The notes beneath the pieces are model-generated. The model made no database searches, was not told the DNA's origin, and saw nothing but the letters and a program-made list of their open reading frames with translations. 64,000 bases of DNA, taken from contig NC_053489.1 in NCBI RefSeq assembly GCF_905171775.1, positions 245,827,231-245,891,230 of the forward strand, written 5' to 3'. The stretch is from Rana temporaria. Its lineage: Eukaryota; Chordata; Amphibia; Anura; Ranidae. The position numbers and the translations under genes were made by a program. This document shows, piece by piece, positions 30,582-41,743 of the stretch. Every line of letters begins with the position of its first letter. The first letter of the stretch is position 1.

Positions 30582-33500
30582 TCTGATTGCGGGTGGGTCA
30601 CAATCCTCAGGAACTGGAACCTTTTTGCAATGGGATGCGTGTATCCAAGTGTTCTTTCCGGCCAACTTTACTGAAGTAGCTGTTGTCAGCAACACTTGGA
30701 ATGGACCATCATATCTTGGCTGTAGAGAATGTTTTCGGAGAAACTTCTTAACCATCACCCAATCACCAGGAAGTATACTGTGAGTACCGGTATCTAAATC
30801 AGGATCTGGAATGGAAGAATATACTCGTGCATGGATATTAGTTAATTCTTTGGCAAGAGCCGTTACATAATCTACCAAAGTATCACACTGTAATTGCAAC
30901 TGTTGCGGGTAATAACAACCTAACCTGGGAGCTGTACCAAACAAGATTTCAAAAGGGGACAAAGAATGCTTCCCTCTCGGGGAGTATCGTACACTGAATA
31001 AAGCTATTGGCAAACTTTCTGGCCGGGACAGACCTGTATCTTTGGCCATTTTCAACATTCGGGTTTTAAGTGTCTGGTTCATTCTTTCCACCTTCCCACT
31101 ACTCTGAGGATGATAAGGTGTGTGAAACGCTAACGTGGTACCTAGGGCCTTCCATATTTCTTTTGTAATAGTAGCAGTGAACGCAGGACCTTGATCACTT
31201 TCTATCACTTTGGGTACCCCAAATCTGCAAACCACCTCCAAAAGTAACTTTTTAGCTGTGGTTTTCGCTGTCTGATTTGCAACTGGATAAGCCTCGGGCC
31301 ATCCTGAGAACATGTCTACAACTACCAGGGCATACTCGAATCTACCACTCTTTGGCATTTGTATGTGGTCGATCTGTATCCTCTGGAAGGGGTAGAGTGG
31401 TCTAACTGAATGTTTCGGGGGGGTTTTCTCCAGCCTTCCGGGATTGCATGCTAGGCAGGTGTGGCAGGACTTGCAGTACTGGTTAGTTAAAGTAGTGATT
31501 CCCGGAGCTACATAATGTTTGTTTATGAGTGAGTTCATCAAAGTCTTTGAGAGATGGGTTGGCCCATGGGCCCACTGTACCACAGCTGGGTACAAAGCTC
31601 TGGGGAGACATGGGCGGGTTCCTACAGTCCAAAGGTCATTCATCCGTACTGCTCCCATCTTATTCCACATAGTTTTCTCTTGGTCTGCAGAATCTGTTTG
31701 AGTCTTTTTAAGTAGGTCTGTGTGTACCGCTTCTGGTTGTGGATGGTGTATCCCCACAAAGTCTGTGGTTTGAGCCTCTAGAGGGGTCATGGCTGCTTGT
31801 TTTGCTGTTTCATCGGCAAGGTAGTTTCCTCTGGCTTCTGGTGTGGTTCTCTTTCCATGGGCTTTAACCTTGAGTATTGCTACTTGTTCAGGGAGTTGGA
31901 GTGCTGTCAGGAGTGCATCTATTGCCCTTCCATGCTTCACTGGGGTACCGGCTGTAGTCAAGAAGCCGCAAGTCTTCCATATAACTCCAAAGTCTTGGGC
32001 GACGCCCAGTGCGTACCGCGAATCAGTGTAGATGTTTGTTGTTCATCCTTCTGCAATCTGGCAGGCTACTGTAAGGGCATAGAGCTCAGCCTCTTGAGCA
32101 GACATGGATGCTGGGAGCGAGGCGGCTTTCATAACTATAGTCTCTGTGGTAACCGCATATCCTGTATGGTAATTGCTGAATGAATCAGCAAATCTGGAAC
32201 CATCAACATACAAGGTGAGTTGAGGATCTGGGATCGGTGAATCCAGGACAGAGGGTAGATGGGTGGTTTCCGCCTTCATAAGTTCAAAGCAATCATGTTC
32301 ATATTCATCCAAGGTAGGAGCAGGTAAATCTGTGTTCTCTTCTTCCTGTTCGTCCAGAGACATATCACGATTTCCCCCCTGGACAAGAGAAGGGTAGCGG
32401 GGTTCAGCTGCTGGCATCGAAGCAGCGTGACATTGTCAGGCAGGAGAAGAGAGCATTGCAACCGGAGGTGACGGGCAGAGGAAATATGCTTGGGCTGCAC
32501 TTGATTCAAGATGGCAGAGATATCGTGAGGGGCAAGCAGCTGTAGGGGATACCCCAGAACAATATCTGAAGTTTTGTCCAATAGGGCCTGGGCAGCAAAA
32601 ACAGCTCGGAGACAAGATGGGCCTCCTCTAGCAACAGAGTCCAGGCGGGCAGAATAGTAACCAATGGGGCGGTTACGGAGTCCATAACTTTGTGTCAGCA
32701 CCCCTGAAGCGTGTCCTTGGGTCTCAGAAATAAACAAACGAAAGGGCTTTCCATAGTCAGGTAGACCAAGTGCAGGAGCAGTGCTGATCGCCTTTTTCAA
32801 AAGGGAAAAGTTAGTAAGGGCTTCTTCGGACAGTGCAAAGGGGACACATGGCAGGTTGTCATATAGTGGCTGCATGAGAAGGGAGGCCACAGGTATCCAG
32901 GCTCTGCAATAAGAAATCAGTCCCAAAAAAGCATGTAGGGCCTTAGCGCTACTGGGGGGCGAAAGGATGGCTTGGATGGCTTCAACGCGCTGTTGCCTAA
33001 TGTGCTTCGCGCCATGAGATATGCAATGTCCCAAGAAAACAACACGGGGAGAGCACCACTGTAATTTCTCTTTCGAGGCCTTGCATCCTTGTTAAACCAG
33101 GTACACCAGAAGGCTGACAGAAGATTGTTCCGCTGTTTCCTGAGAGGGGGCACAGATGAGCAAGTCATCCACATTTTGGAGAACCACAACCAGGTCCGGG
33201 TGGGGGTTAGGCCAGTTGGAAAGGATGAGGGACATGGCCTTGGTGAACTGGTTGGGTGAGTTCTGCGCGCCTTGCGGTAGAACACCCCAGGTATACTGTT
33301 TAGAAGCATGCGTGAAGGCAAACAAGTACTGGCAGGAGGGGTCCAATGGGACACTAAAGAAGGCATTTGCTAAATCAATGACTGTGAAAATCTTTGCAGA
33401 TGGGGGAACCCCTGACAGAAGAGTGTGTGGATTGGGGACAAGTGGTGTCTCCAAAACGGTGGCCTCGTTCACTGCTCTAAGATCCTGTACTAACCGAAAC

Positions 33501-34255
33501 TTATCCGGGTGACCCTTGGGGGTCTTCTTTGTAATAGGAAACAATGGGGTATTGCAAGGGGAAGTACAGGGTATCAGGGCACCATTCCCCAACGAAACTT
33601 CAATTTTCTCAGAAATTGCCTGAGTCTGGACAGGTTTGAGAGGGTATTGTGCCCTTCTGGGGAGAACAGCTCCTGGTTTGAGAAGGACTACCACCGGGGG
33701 AACTGACAACCTACCTACATCCTCTGGGCCAGTGGACCAGAGGCAAGAAGGTATTTGATCAAGGAAATGGTCAGGGATAGCTTCTGGCGAGACCTGCAGG
33801 GACATCAGGATGGGGAGGGAACATAATGCTGACGTGTCACCCTCACTCAGGGCAGTGGACACGGAGATGGACCCGTCAGCATTATACAAAATGGAGGCCT
33901 GAAGCCGGGAAAGAACATCCGCCCCCAAGAGTTTGAGGGGACAGGTGTTCGAAACCACGAATCTTGCCAACAATGCAGGGGTAGTACCCACTTGTAGAGG
34001 TCTTGTGAGAGGGCTGGACCGAGACTGACCGTCCACACCCACACAGGACACATCTATAGAGGATATGTAGGAGGGGTCAGGGATTTCTGCCTCCCGAATG
34101 AGACTACGACAAGCACCTGTGTCCACAATAAAGTTGGTGGGGCGGCCCTCTATAGGAATCAGAATATTTGCTTTAGGACCTGCCCCTGACCGGGTTGTGG
34201 CGGCCATTATTGGAAGGGAAGGGGAGGAGGCAGAAGACACAAGGTTGCCGTTTTC
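30582..34255 (-). pseudogene. pol: Retroviral pro-pol (protease, RT, RNase H, integrase)
   Basis: Directly follows the gag amber codon in the same frame. Protease has FIVDTGACRSL and a LLGAD flap-side motif (about 34150-33900). RT has FRLVQDLRAVNE, LPQGAQNSPNQF and LQNVDDLLICA, where the catalytic YxDD Tyr is Asn. A frameshift near 33100 moves to the next frame (GHCISHGAKHIRQQRVEAI). Another near 32400 leads to RNase H (LTLYVDGSRF). One in-frame TGA (32045-32043) follows, then open frame through TDSRYALG and the integrase: HHCC zinc finger (HGPTH...CKSCHTCLAC), catalytic Asp in QIDHIQMP, Asp in ESDQGPAF, Glu in SSGKVERMNQ, and a C-terminal WIHASHCKK motif. The integrase is the best-preserved part. 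Two frameshifts, one stop and the altered RT residue make it non-functional. Confidence 0.88.
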
Positions 34256-34258
34256 CTA
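34256..34258 (-). promoter_or_regulatory. In-frame amber codon between gag and pro-pol
   Basis: TAG is followed by G (GAA) and the protease frame continues open with no shift (first codons GAA AAC GGC AAC). This is the gammaretrovirus-type arrangement in which a fraction of ribosomes read through UAG. A downstream pseudoknot was not demonstrated. Confidence 0.7.
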
Positions 34259-36062
34259 TGCGATGGGTTGAGGGCGCTCCCCTCGGGGAGGAGGAGGAGG
34301 GAAAGCCCTGGCATTTGGACGCTGGTCATACCTGTGGTCAGGGTATTGATCATACCTGGAGTCCGGGTACTGATCATACCTGGAGTCCTGGTACTGATCA
34401 TACCTGGAGTCCTGGTACTGATCATATCTATGTTCAGACTGGTTCCGATCATACCCACGGTCATACTGGGGGGGGTTACGGCTAAACCATCTGGGGGCCC
34501 TACAGTCCCTCCGGTAGTGACCCTGAACCCCACAATTAAAGCAAGTAATCATGGGTCTCCGGGACAGGCTGGGAACCACAGCCAGTGGGGGTCGGGAGCC
34601 ACAGGTATAGTGGTTGGGCGGGAGGTACAGGTAGTGGTTGGGCGGGAGCTACAGGTAGTGGTTGGACGGGAGCCACAGTCATTAGGGGTGTCACTTCTGG
34701 GAGTGATTGCTGTACTTCCAGACCTCTTGCAACAGGCAATAAGGCGTCTAAGGATAAAGTCCTATACTCTGGACGGGCCACCATCAGTCCCTTCCGTATC
34801 GTTTTTTTCAAACCTGCGACGAAAGCACTTGACAGCATCTGATAATGGACTTTGGTATGTATAGAAAATCCTAGATCAGTAAAGACCGGAGTGAGTCTCA
34901 TGTAAAACTTTTCCACCGATTCTGTCGGGTCTTGTGTCACATCATTAATGCTAGTGGCCTGATCTGCTAATTTACCCCTAGCCCAGTCCTGTAGCTGTTC
35001 ACAAAACACAACCCCTGAGTTATATGAGACGTCGCTGTCTAACCGGGCAGTATTAAAACATTGCTCCATTAAGGGCCAGTATGCATCCCCTGCTTTAATT
35101 TCACACAAGCTAGCTAGATCCTTCCATGCCGATGAGTACGTCTTTTGGATCTGTGCAATTCTCCTATAAAATGGCATGGGGTGTAATTCTGGGTCGGGGA
35201 GAGAAACTACTAGGGTGGAGGCTTGCGAGGGGGAAAAGGAGGCATACCTGAGCGGAGCGTCAGGCAGCATACGGGCAGGCCCCGAGTTCCACCTCTCATC
35301 CTCACCTTCCCATTCAGAACCTGCTAGGTCATAGGAAGGTAGGCTGGGGGTTTGGCTGGGGGGTGGGGGTGGTAGTGCTGCAGGAGGGAGCAGTGCCCTT
35401 GCAGGGGTAGATTGAAGAGGCCCTGGCACTGGAGCATATTGAGCGGAGGCAGCGGATGGCTGAGCCAGTGAGTCCGATACTGCAGGCATCACCGGGACAA
35501 AGGCCGGTGGGCAGTAGTAGCTGCCATCTACGTTCAATACTGGATATAAGGGACAGATGGGTGTGGGTGGGGGGGTTTCAAGACAGGAGGCGGGTCTGTT
35601 TGCAAGGGGGGGGGACTTCTGGGGGAGTGGCTCTGCCTTACGACTGCATTCGTCGCAGAGCCCAGGGTGGTCAGGATGTGGGAGTCCGGACCTCTCACAT
35701 TCCCTACACGCCCAGTTGGAGCCGCCCTCATAGGGAGGGGGCAGGATTTTACCTTTGTGGTATACATACATCAGCCCCTCCTTAGTCTGCAATTCCTGTT
35801 CCACCCACCCCTCATCCATTAGACCTCGTGCAACACGAAGCCAAGCTTCCGCTGCTGAAAACAAACTACTATTAGCCAACAAGCCCTTCTGTTCAATTAA
35901 CAAGATTCTCCATTGTTCTGGCTGAAGCCTGCCACCACTACCAGAAAAATTGGCAAGCTTCATTAACTTTCTCCAGCCTTTTACGCCCTGCTGTCCCTCC
36001 CGCTGAAGCACAAGGTCATAGGCTAGTGTACCCTCAGCTGGCCTAGTGAGTCGGGGACCCAT
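34256..36062 (-). pseudogene. gag: Retroviral gag
   Basis: The likely start is the ATG at 36062, giving MGPRLT, which fits an N-myristoylation signal; an in-frame upstream extension to 36221 is probably leader. Matrix-side features are a PPPY late-domain motif and an unusual CRECERSGLPHPDHPGLCDEC cysteine cluster. A proline-rich stretch precedes the capsid region (LASLCEIKAGDAYWP; DPTESVEKFYMRL). The frame closes at 34536 after short PVAPAQPLP repeats. Nucleocapsid lies in another frame (from about 34579) with one CCHC knuckle, CFNCGVQGHYRRDC, followed by about six RYDQYxDS repeats, ending at an amber codon at 34258-34256. One frameshift near 34580 separates the two parts; otherwise it is open. 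Confidence 0.82.
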
Positions 36063-36562
36063 TCTCAACCCTTTCCCAGGAGATGCACTAGTAACAAACC
36101 AAGAATCCACACACCCCAACAGAAACAATAGTTTAGCAAAACCGGGAAGAACGCGAGAGAAGAAGAGAGGGAAGTAACTAAGGTAGGGAAAAGAGAGGGA
36201 GGGATGGGGGGGGGGAATCAAGGAAAAGGCAAGATGGAAGACAAAGAAGAAGGGGAGGAGCTTTCCAGAAAAGGCGGGAAAAAAATCTAAAGCATAAAAT
36301 CAATCAAAATAAAATGGAGCAGCGTAGGAAGAATTCATTAACCACTTGCCAACAAGGAATTGGGAAAAGGGAAAAAATGAAGTTCAAGGGGAAGAAGAGG
36401 AAAAGGTTGAAGAAAGGAGAAAGAAAGAAGAAAGAAAGAGTTCGATTCCAGCACAGAATTGAGAGCCCAAACGAAAGTGCATGCAAAGAAAGAAACCATA
36501 AGTTATAACACACAGAATGGAAGCACAATCAGTTATTGTTGAAGCAAAAAGAACATAACAGC

Positions 36563-36613
<51 letters not shown>

Positions 36614-38120
36614 AGGAGAAGGGTATGAATGGAGAGTTTCAGCAGGGAAGGGATTGACAAGATGGTGGTGGAGAAGAACGGGAGGAGCTATGAAGAAAAT
36701 GGCGGAGGGGGGAGGAGCTATGAAGAAGAGCGGGAAAAATTCAAAGAGAGAAGGAGGAGGGTAGGAATGGAGAGTTTCAGCAGGGAAGGGATTGACAAGA
36801 TGGTGGAAAATGGCGGAGGGGGGAGGAGCTATGAAGAAGAGACAGAAAAGAGAGAGAGAAGATGGATAGAGGGAGAGGGGGTTAGAGGGGCCTTTGTAGT
36901 AGCCAGCAATGAAAGGGTTGGTAAGGCAAGCTACAACAGAAGAGAGAGAGAGAGAAGGAGGAGGGTAGGAATGGAGAGTTTCAGCAGGGGAGGGATTGAC
37001 AAGATGGTGGAAAATGGCGGAGGGGGGAGGAGCTATGAAGAAGATGGATAGAGGGAGAGGGCTTAGAAGTTAAGGAAAAACTAAAAACAAAGAAAGGAGG
37101 AAAGAAAAAAAACCTTATCGAAAACAAAAGTCAGCGACAACAGCAGTCGATATATAGAACAAAAAAAACCCAGATATATCTATAGATATGAACCATGCGT
37201 TCCTTCCAGACTGGCAAGGAAAGGGTTCATTCTATTCCTGCACCAACACAGTGCTTTCCAGCAGAAAAACCCATAAGCATATTAAAAAAAAGAATTAACT
37301 AAGAAATGGAAAGGCACAGAAATGAAAAAGGTTTTCTTTTCAGACAGCAAAGGGTTAAGTATGCTAGTTTAGAAAGACCTAGAGTTAATTGCTATCCAGC
37401 TGTGACAAAAGGCAGAAGTGTAAGGAAAAAGAAGTTTAGACACAAGAATATAGAGACACAGATACACAGCTAGCAGAACCAGAAGCTACACGGAACAACC
37501 TCCTCCAACTTGGCCCCCACCTTTCCTTACACAGGAGAGCTTTGGAAACAAAACCCCGCGAAATTCAAAGCAAGGACAGATGGGGAATAGCTGACTCAAT
37601 GTGTAAAAAAAAACAAATAACACCACATATATACACATCTCTCACTACATACATACACAAATAAACCCCAGAGCTAAATCCCAGTTCCCCAATTTATCTA
37701 ACAACAAAAAAGAAGATTTGATACATTTACCACAAGCATAAATACAGCAAATCCCATAAAGTTTTCTCGAGCCAACTTCCTTAGAGGCTTATACCAAGGC
37801 TATTCCAAGCCAGGATGCGCCCCAACGCACCCCACAACACCAGTCAGCTCACTCAGTTGACTGACGACCGAACCTATCTCAGACAGTCAATTCCACACAC
37901 CCCTTACAGAACCACACAGACAGACAATACACAAGATACCAACAAAAATAGCCTAGTGAGTCAACGCAAGCCAGGGTTTGCTTTCGTTTTAAAAAGTTCT
38001 GGACAAGGAAATACCGTCCTTTTCGAAGGATTGGGATTTGCGGACAAACTGGATGGGAATAGAGGGTGTCTAGCTCGAAACACAGTGTAAAGGAGTAAAA
38101 AAAATCGCACTTACCGTGTT
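36063..38120 (-). other. Retroviral leader with purine-rich tandem repeats
   Basis: About 2 kb between the putative LTR and gag. It has a (GA)n tract at about 36569-36614 and three copies of a block containing GGAGAGTTTCAGCAGGGA, GATTGACAAGATGGTGG and GGGAGGAGCTATGAAGAAGA (starting near 36630, 36768 and 36971). A 140-codon plus-strand open frame (36629-37051) is produced by the repeat and is not called. No primer binding site could be identified with certainty. Confidence 0.6.
38109..38115 (-). promoter_or_regulatory. Candidate 5' splice donor in the retroviral leader
   Basis: The minus strand reads CACG|GTAAGT, a strong donor consensus, shortly after the putative LTR. It is where a donor for spliced env RNA would be expected. 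Confidence 0.45.
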
Positions 38121-39025
38121 TAGGGGTTCATGACGCCCCTTTTAATGGTAGACGATCCCTCAATTCTCAGCCAGCTTCTTGTGCGTCCACACAGACCGTC
38201 CTTGAAGTCCAAAAGAACCACGTTGGAGCCAATTGATAAGGATCTGATTTAGTTCCTGTCTCAGTGCAGGAAAGACTTGCAGGGACCCACTGGTATAATC
38301 TGTTGAGATAAGCAGAAACAAACAAACAAACACACACACACAGCTTCTGGTGGACTGGAGCTGCAGCACAAAGCAGACAGACACAGGAGATGCAGTAGGG
38401 AAAATGAGGGCAGAGAGCTCTCTCATTATGCGTTCAAGCTTTAATACTCCTCATGACATCATAGATACATACATTTTCATTGGTTCACATTAAGTACACA
38501 CCCATCGATCCCTCCCAATCACCCTGGACCCCACCCATTTACCCTCCCCTCTTGTAAGCACATGGCAAAAAGTCCTTTGTTCAACCCAAAATCACAGGGG
38601 TCTCCTACTGAAGTCTACAAGGAATATAATGAGGTGGGCTGGAAAGGGGCTAGTCCAAAACAGGAGCAGGGATAAGGCAGTCCTTTGTTGGAAAATAGTC
38701 CAGAAAACAGTCCATTTAGAAATCCATACACAGGAAACAAGGTTATTGCCTTTTAAGGGTATAAAACAGTCCAAAGCACAAATTCCTTTGATGTGAGGTA
38801 GCAGACAAGAAGAAAATACTATTTGAACACAATTCAATGTATTAAACATATCTTATATATATCATCAAGGAAAATAGGTACTAATATGATTTCATTCATG
38901 CATATATTTATATATAAAAAGGTATCTGAAAAGGAATATATGAAAAATAATACTAAACATTATTAATAGTTCTAATAAAAAAATTAGCTCAGCTTATCAA
39001 ATAGGCATTATTACAGAAATCTATC
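38121..39025 (-). repeat. Putative 5' LTR of the endogenous retrovirus
   Basis: On the minus strand it begins TGTGATAGATTTC. It carries a TATTAAAG box near 38440 followed by the CTCTCTGCCCTC region, and runs to about 38121-38145 before the leader. A short (CA)n/(AAAC)n tract lies at 38310-38342. No 3' LTR remains for comparison, so both ends are inferred. Confidence 0.35.
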
Positions 39026-39029
39026 ACAC

Positions 39030-39378
39030 TACCTCATCGATGTCCATCAGTGCCATCTCATCGGTGCCCATCAGTGCCGCCATATCAGTGCCCGTAATTG
39101 AAAGAGAAAAACTTATTTACAAAAAAATTAACAGAAAAAAATAAAAACGTAATTTTTTAAAAAAAAATTCAGTCTTTTTTTAGTTGTTGCGCAAAAAAAA
39201 AATCGCAGAGGTGATCAAATACCACCAAAAGAAAGCTCTATTTGTGCGGAAAAGGGATGCCAATTTTGTTTGGGTACAGTGTAGCATGACCGCGCAATTG
39301 CCATTCAAAGTGCGACAGTGCTGAAAGCTGAAAATTGGCTTGGGCGGGAAGGTGCGTAAGTGCCTGGCATGGAAGTGG
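39030..39378 (+). mobile_element. CCACTTAAG-family MITE, 3' half (copy D)
   Basis: CATCAGTGCC tandem units followed by GCAGAGGTGATCAAATACC and an end ATGGAAGTGG, with TTAA at 39379-39382. The 5' half is missing. Confidence 0.75.
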
Positions 39379-39382
39379 TTAA

Positions 39383-41743
39383 AGTGAGAAGCGGGGGGTG
39401 CTGACTTCTTACCTCTTCTTCTATGCAGCCAGCGAGTTGAGAAGTGGGGTAAGGGGCCGAAAATTACTTCTCATCAGGCGGGACCTCTAGTAATTTGGGG
39501 GGCCCTGCGCAGCTTTGTGGGGCCCTAAGCGGCTTGCATAGTTATGTATGTGGCATGTGAATCCCCTTTTAATTCATCAATCACTACCTATTTCTAGGTA
39601 ATGGTTAAATTATTGATCCTCAATACATATCACCTCCGTTTAAATGGTCCACCAAATAAATATATATATGTGTATCTATACAGATATTCTTCTCAGAAAA
39701 ATTATAAAAGCACACAAAAAAACGCAAAACCATAAAGAGCTTGAATGAATCTGCTTATACAGTTATAACATAGTGCTCATATAATACATAAGTGCCCTTG
39801 TCCCAAATATAAGGGATCACTGCCTCCAAGGCAAACAAGTGCTGTGATAATGAAATGAAAAAAACACAAAATATATATGTGACAATTGGATAGAGGATTG
39901 CAAAATTGGTCCTCTATTCATTAAAGTCCCAATGTACTAATCAAGTATTCATATAAGTGCTTCTCCCTGAGTTTATAACACAGCGATAATGACACCACAT
40001 CTGTGATATTCCCGTCACCGCTAGAAATGGCCACTCACCAGATCTCAATCAATAAATGCCTTTGGTTCATTCCCAGGATAACCACTCCTCTTACACGTCT
40101 TTTCACCAATTGCCAGATGCCATGAATATGCCAGTGGGGTCTCTATCTCTCCTACAATGGCTCATATAAAAGAGGAGTGCCCCTCATGGTGTAATACGTA
40201 AAAAAAAATTATTGGCTACTTAAAAACAAATAGGTATTGCACTCACATTTATTTGTGCCCGTATGCCGGCACCAAGCTTCTCCAACAGTGTATGCAAAGC
40301 AAAATGGAAGGTAAAAGTCGTTCCTTTCGAGTTCCCCCAGCGCCTACCTGGCGATCAGCGCGTGGTTCCGTAGGTATCAGCAGCCTCTATGCATTTCGCA
40401 ATTAATATTGCGTCCTCAGGAAGCTTGCATAGTGAGCCTATAGGGCGGATCGGCCCTGATAGCAGACCTATTTGACATTTAGGGTCACATGGAGTATCAG
40501 TAACTTCTGAATGGGGCTATAGTATCTCAGCGCAGTGCTGCAGAGAGGGGAAATGATGGACATGGAATACTTATTATTGGACTTAGGGCACAAAAAGCAT
40601 GCTGTGAATTGGGGACAAAATGAGCATGCGCGGGTGACGTTAATAAAAAAAGAACGTGACAGATTACAAGCAAATGGAGGTTGTATACTGAAATCTACAC
40701 ACAGTGATTTGTACTGTATGATTTATATGTGCAAAGGTTATGTGAGAGCGTTTACTACCACTTTAAGAAACATCAGATAACAGCAAAATACAATACATGT
40801 ATGCAGGTGCTTTTCTCTTGTAATTTTTTCACACCTCATGTCTAAACCACCTCAACTAACAACAGTACCCAAATCTTTACCCAAAATAAACAAATGAACA
40901 TTAAGAAGACACTCAGGAGCTATTCAAAGCCATTAAAAGCCTTAAAACAACCGTATACCATCCTAGACTTCCAACATTTCACCTATTGATTTCAATGTAT
41001 TTAGTTATAGCAAAATTGTCATTAAAAAAACATTCAATTTCAACCAGTTTTCAGTAAAGTGAAATCAAGCTGATGGCTAATGGCTAATTATACTTTCAGT
41101 GTTCTACAAAGAAATTTAGTCTTAAACTCCTTTAAATTAATTTTAAATAATTTCCGCCTTTAGCAACAGCTAAGCAATCAAATGAATTAAATATCACATT
41201 TATGAGAAGCCAATAACCCTAATATATAAATGCTTAATGCTTAGTGATAAGGGTTATTAGATTCCCATTTATGTAATATCTAATTGTCCTCACTAAAAAT
41301 CCTAATCTCTAAACATTAAATGTTCTCACTGGAACTGAAATAATGCAGTTTCAATGGAACTGATTCCCCCATAAGGAAAGCTGGTAACGAGGTGAGCTAT
41401 AGTCACCCAGGGGAAAACTATGTTATCAAAACTAATTTCAAAACCAGGTTTCTGGGGGCTATATTTAATATAAATTAGCACATTGCTCTTGTTCAAGGCA
41501 CAGATACATTCAACATGTCATGCATGCCGATATATAGGAATGAATGAACTTTAAAATGTGTTTTTATAGATGATGTTAAGTGCTATGCTATTGGTTTCAA
41601 CAGCATACAAAGCAGGTGTTCCTTATATAAATGGTAATGCAAAAAAAAGTAACATTCTCCATAATCATAATTCTAGATGTCTTTATGAGAAGATATAGAA
41701 TTCAAAAAAATAATAATCCAATCTCAGACACAGGCAGTATAAC
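39383..41743. other. Non-coding upstream region of olfactory receptor 2
   Basis: 39400-40530 looks like a repeat mosaic, with CATTTCGCAATTAATATTGCG near 40394-40414. An 81-codon open frame at 40535-40780 has no recognisable domain. 40800-41743 is AT-rich with no gene seen. A non-coding first exon of the receptor gene may lie here but cannot be placed. Confidence 0.45.

Larger units (their letters stand above)
29302..39025 (-). mobile_element. Class I (gamma/epsilon-like) endogenous retrovirus, 3' truncated
   Basis: On the minus strand: putative 5' LTR (38121-39025), leader, gag (36062-34256), pro-pol (34255-30582) and env (30581-29302). There is one CCHC knuckle, an amber codon between gag and pol in one frame, pro-RT-RNase H-integrase order, and a CxxC-bearing surface Env. 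Together these indicate a gamma/epsilon-type retrovirus. The transmembrane subunit and 3' LTR are missing; env stops where MITE sequence begins. Multiple frameshifts, one internal stop and a changed polymerase residue make it defective. Confidence 0.85.

Noticed and set aside
34268..34864. 198-codon plus-strand frame over the gag/nucleocapsid region
   Set aside because: Antisense shadow of the RYDQ repeats and zinc knuckle; no domain.
36629..37051. 140-codon plus-strand frame in the retroviral leader
   Set aside because: Produced by the purine-rich tandem repeat. It is Glu/Arg/Gly-rich and antisense to the provirus.
38100..38150. tRNA primer binding site for the endogenous retrovirus
   Set aside because: The sequence next to the putative LTR lacks a clear TGG start, and the LTR boundary itself is uncertain.
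29307..39030. Endogenous retrovirus cleanly inserted into one CCACTTAAG MITE
   Set aside because: The MITE pieces on either side overlap in content (both contain the GCAGAGGTGATCAAATACC block) and no target-site duplication is visible, so they are two copies.
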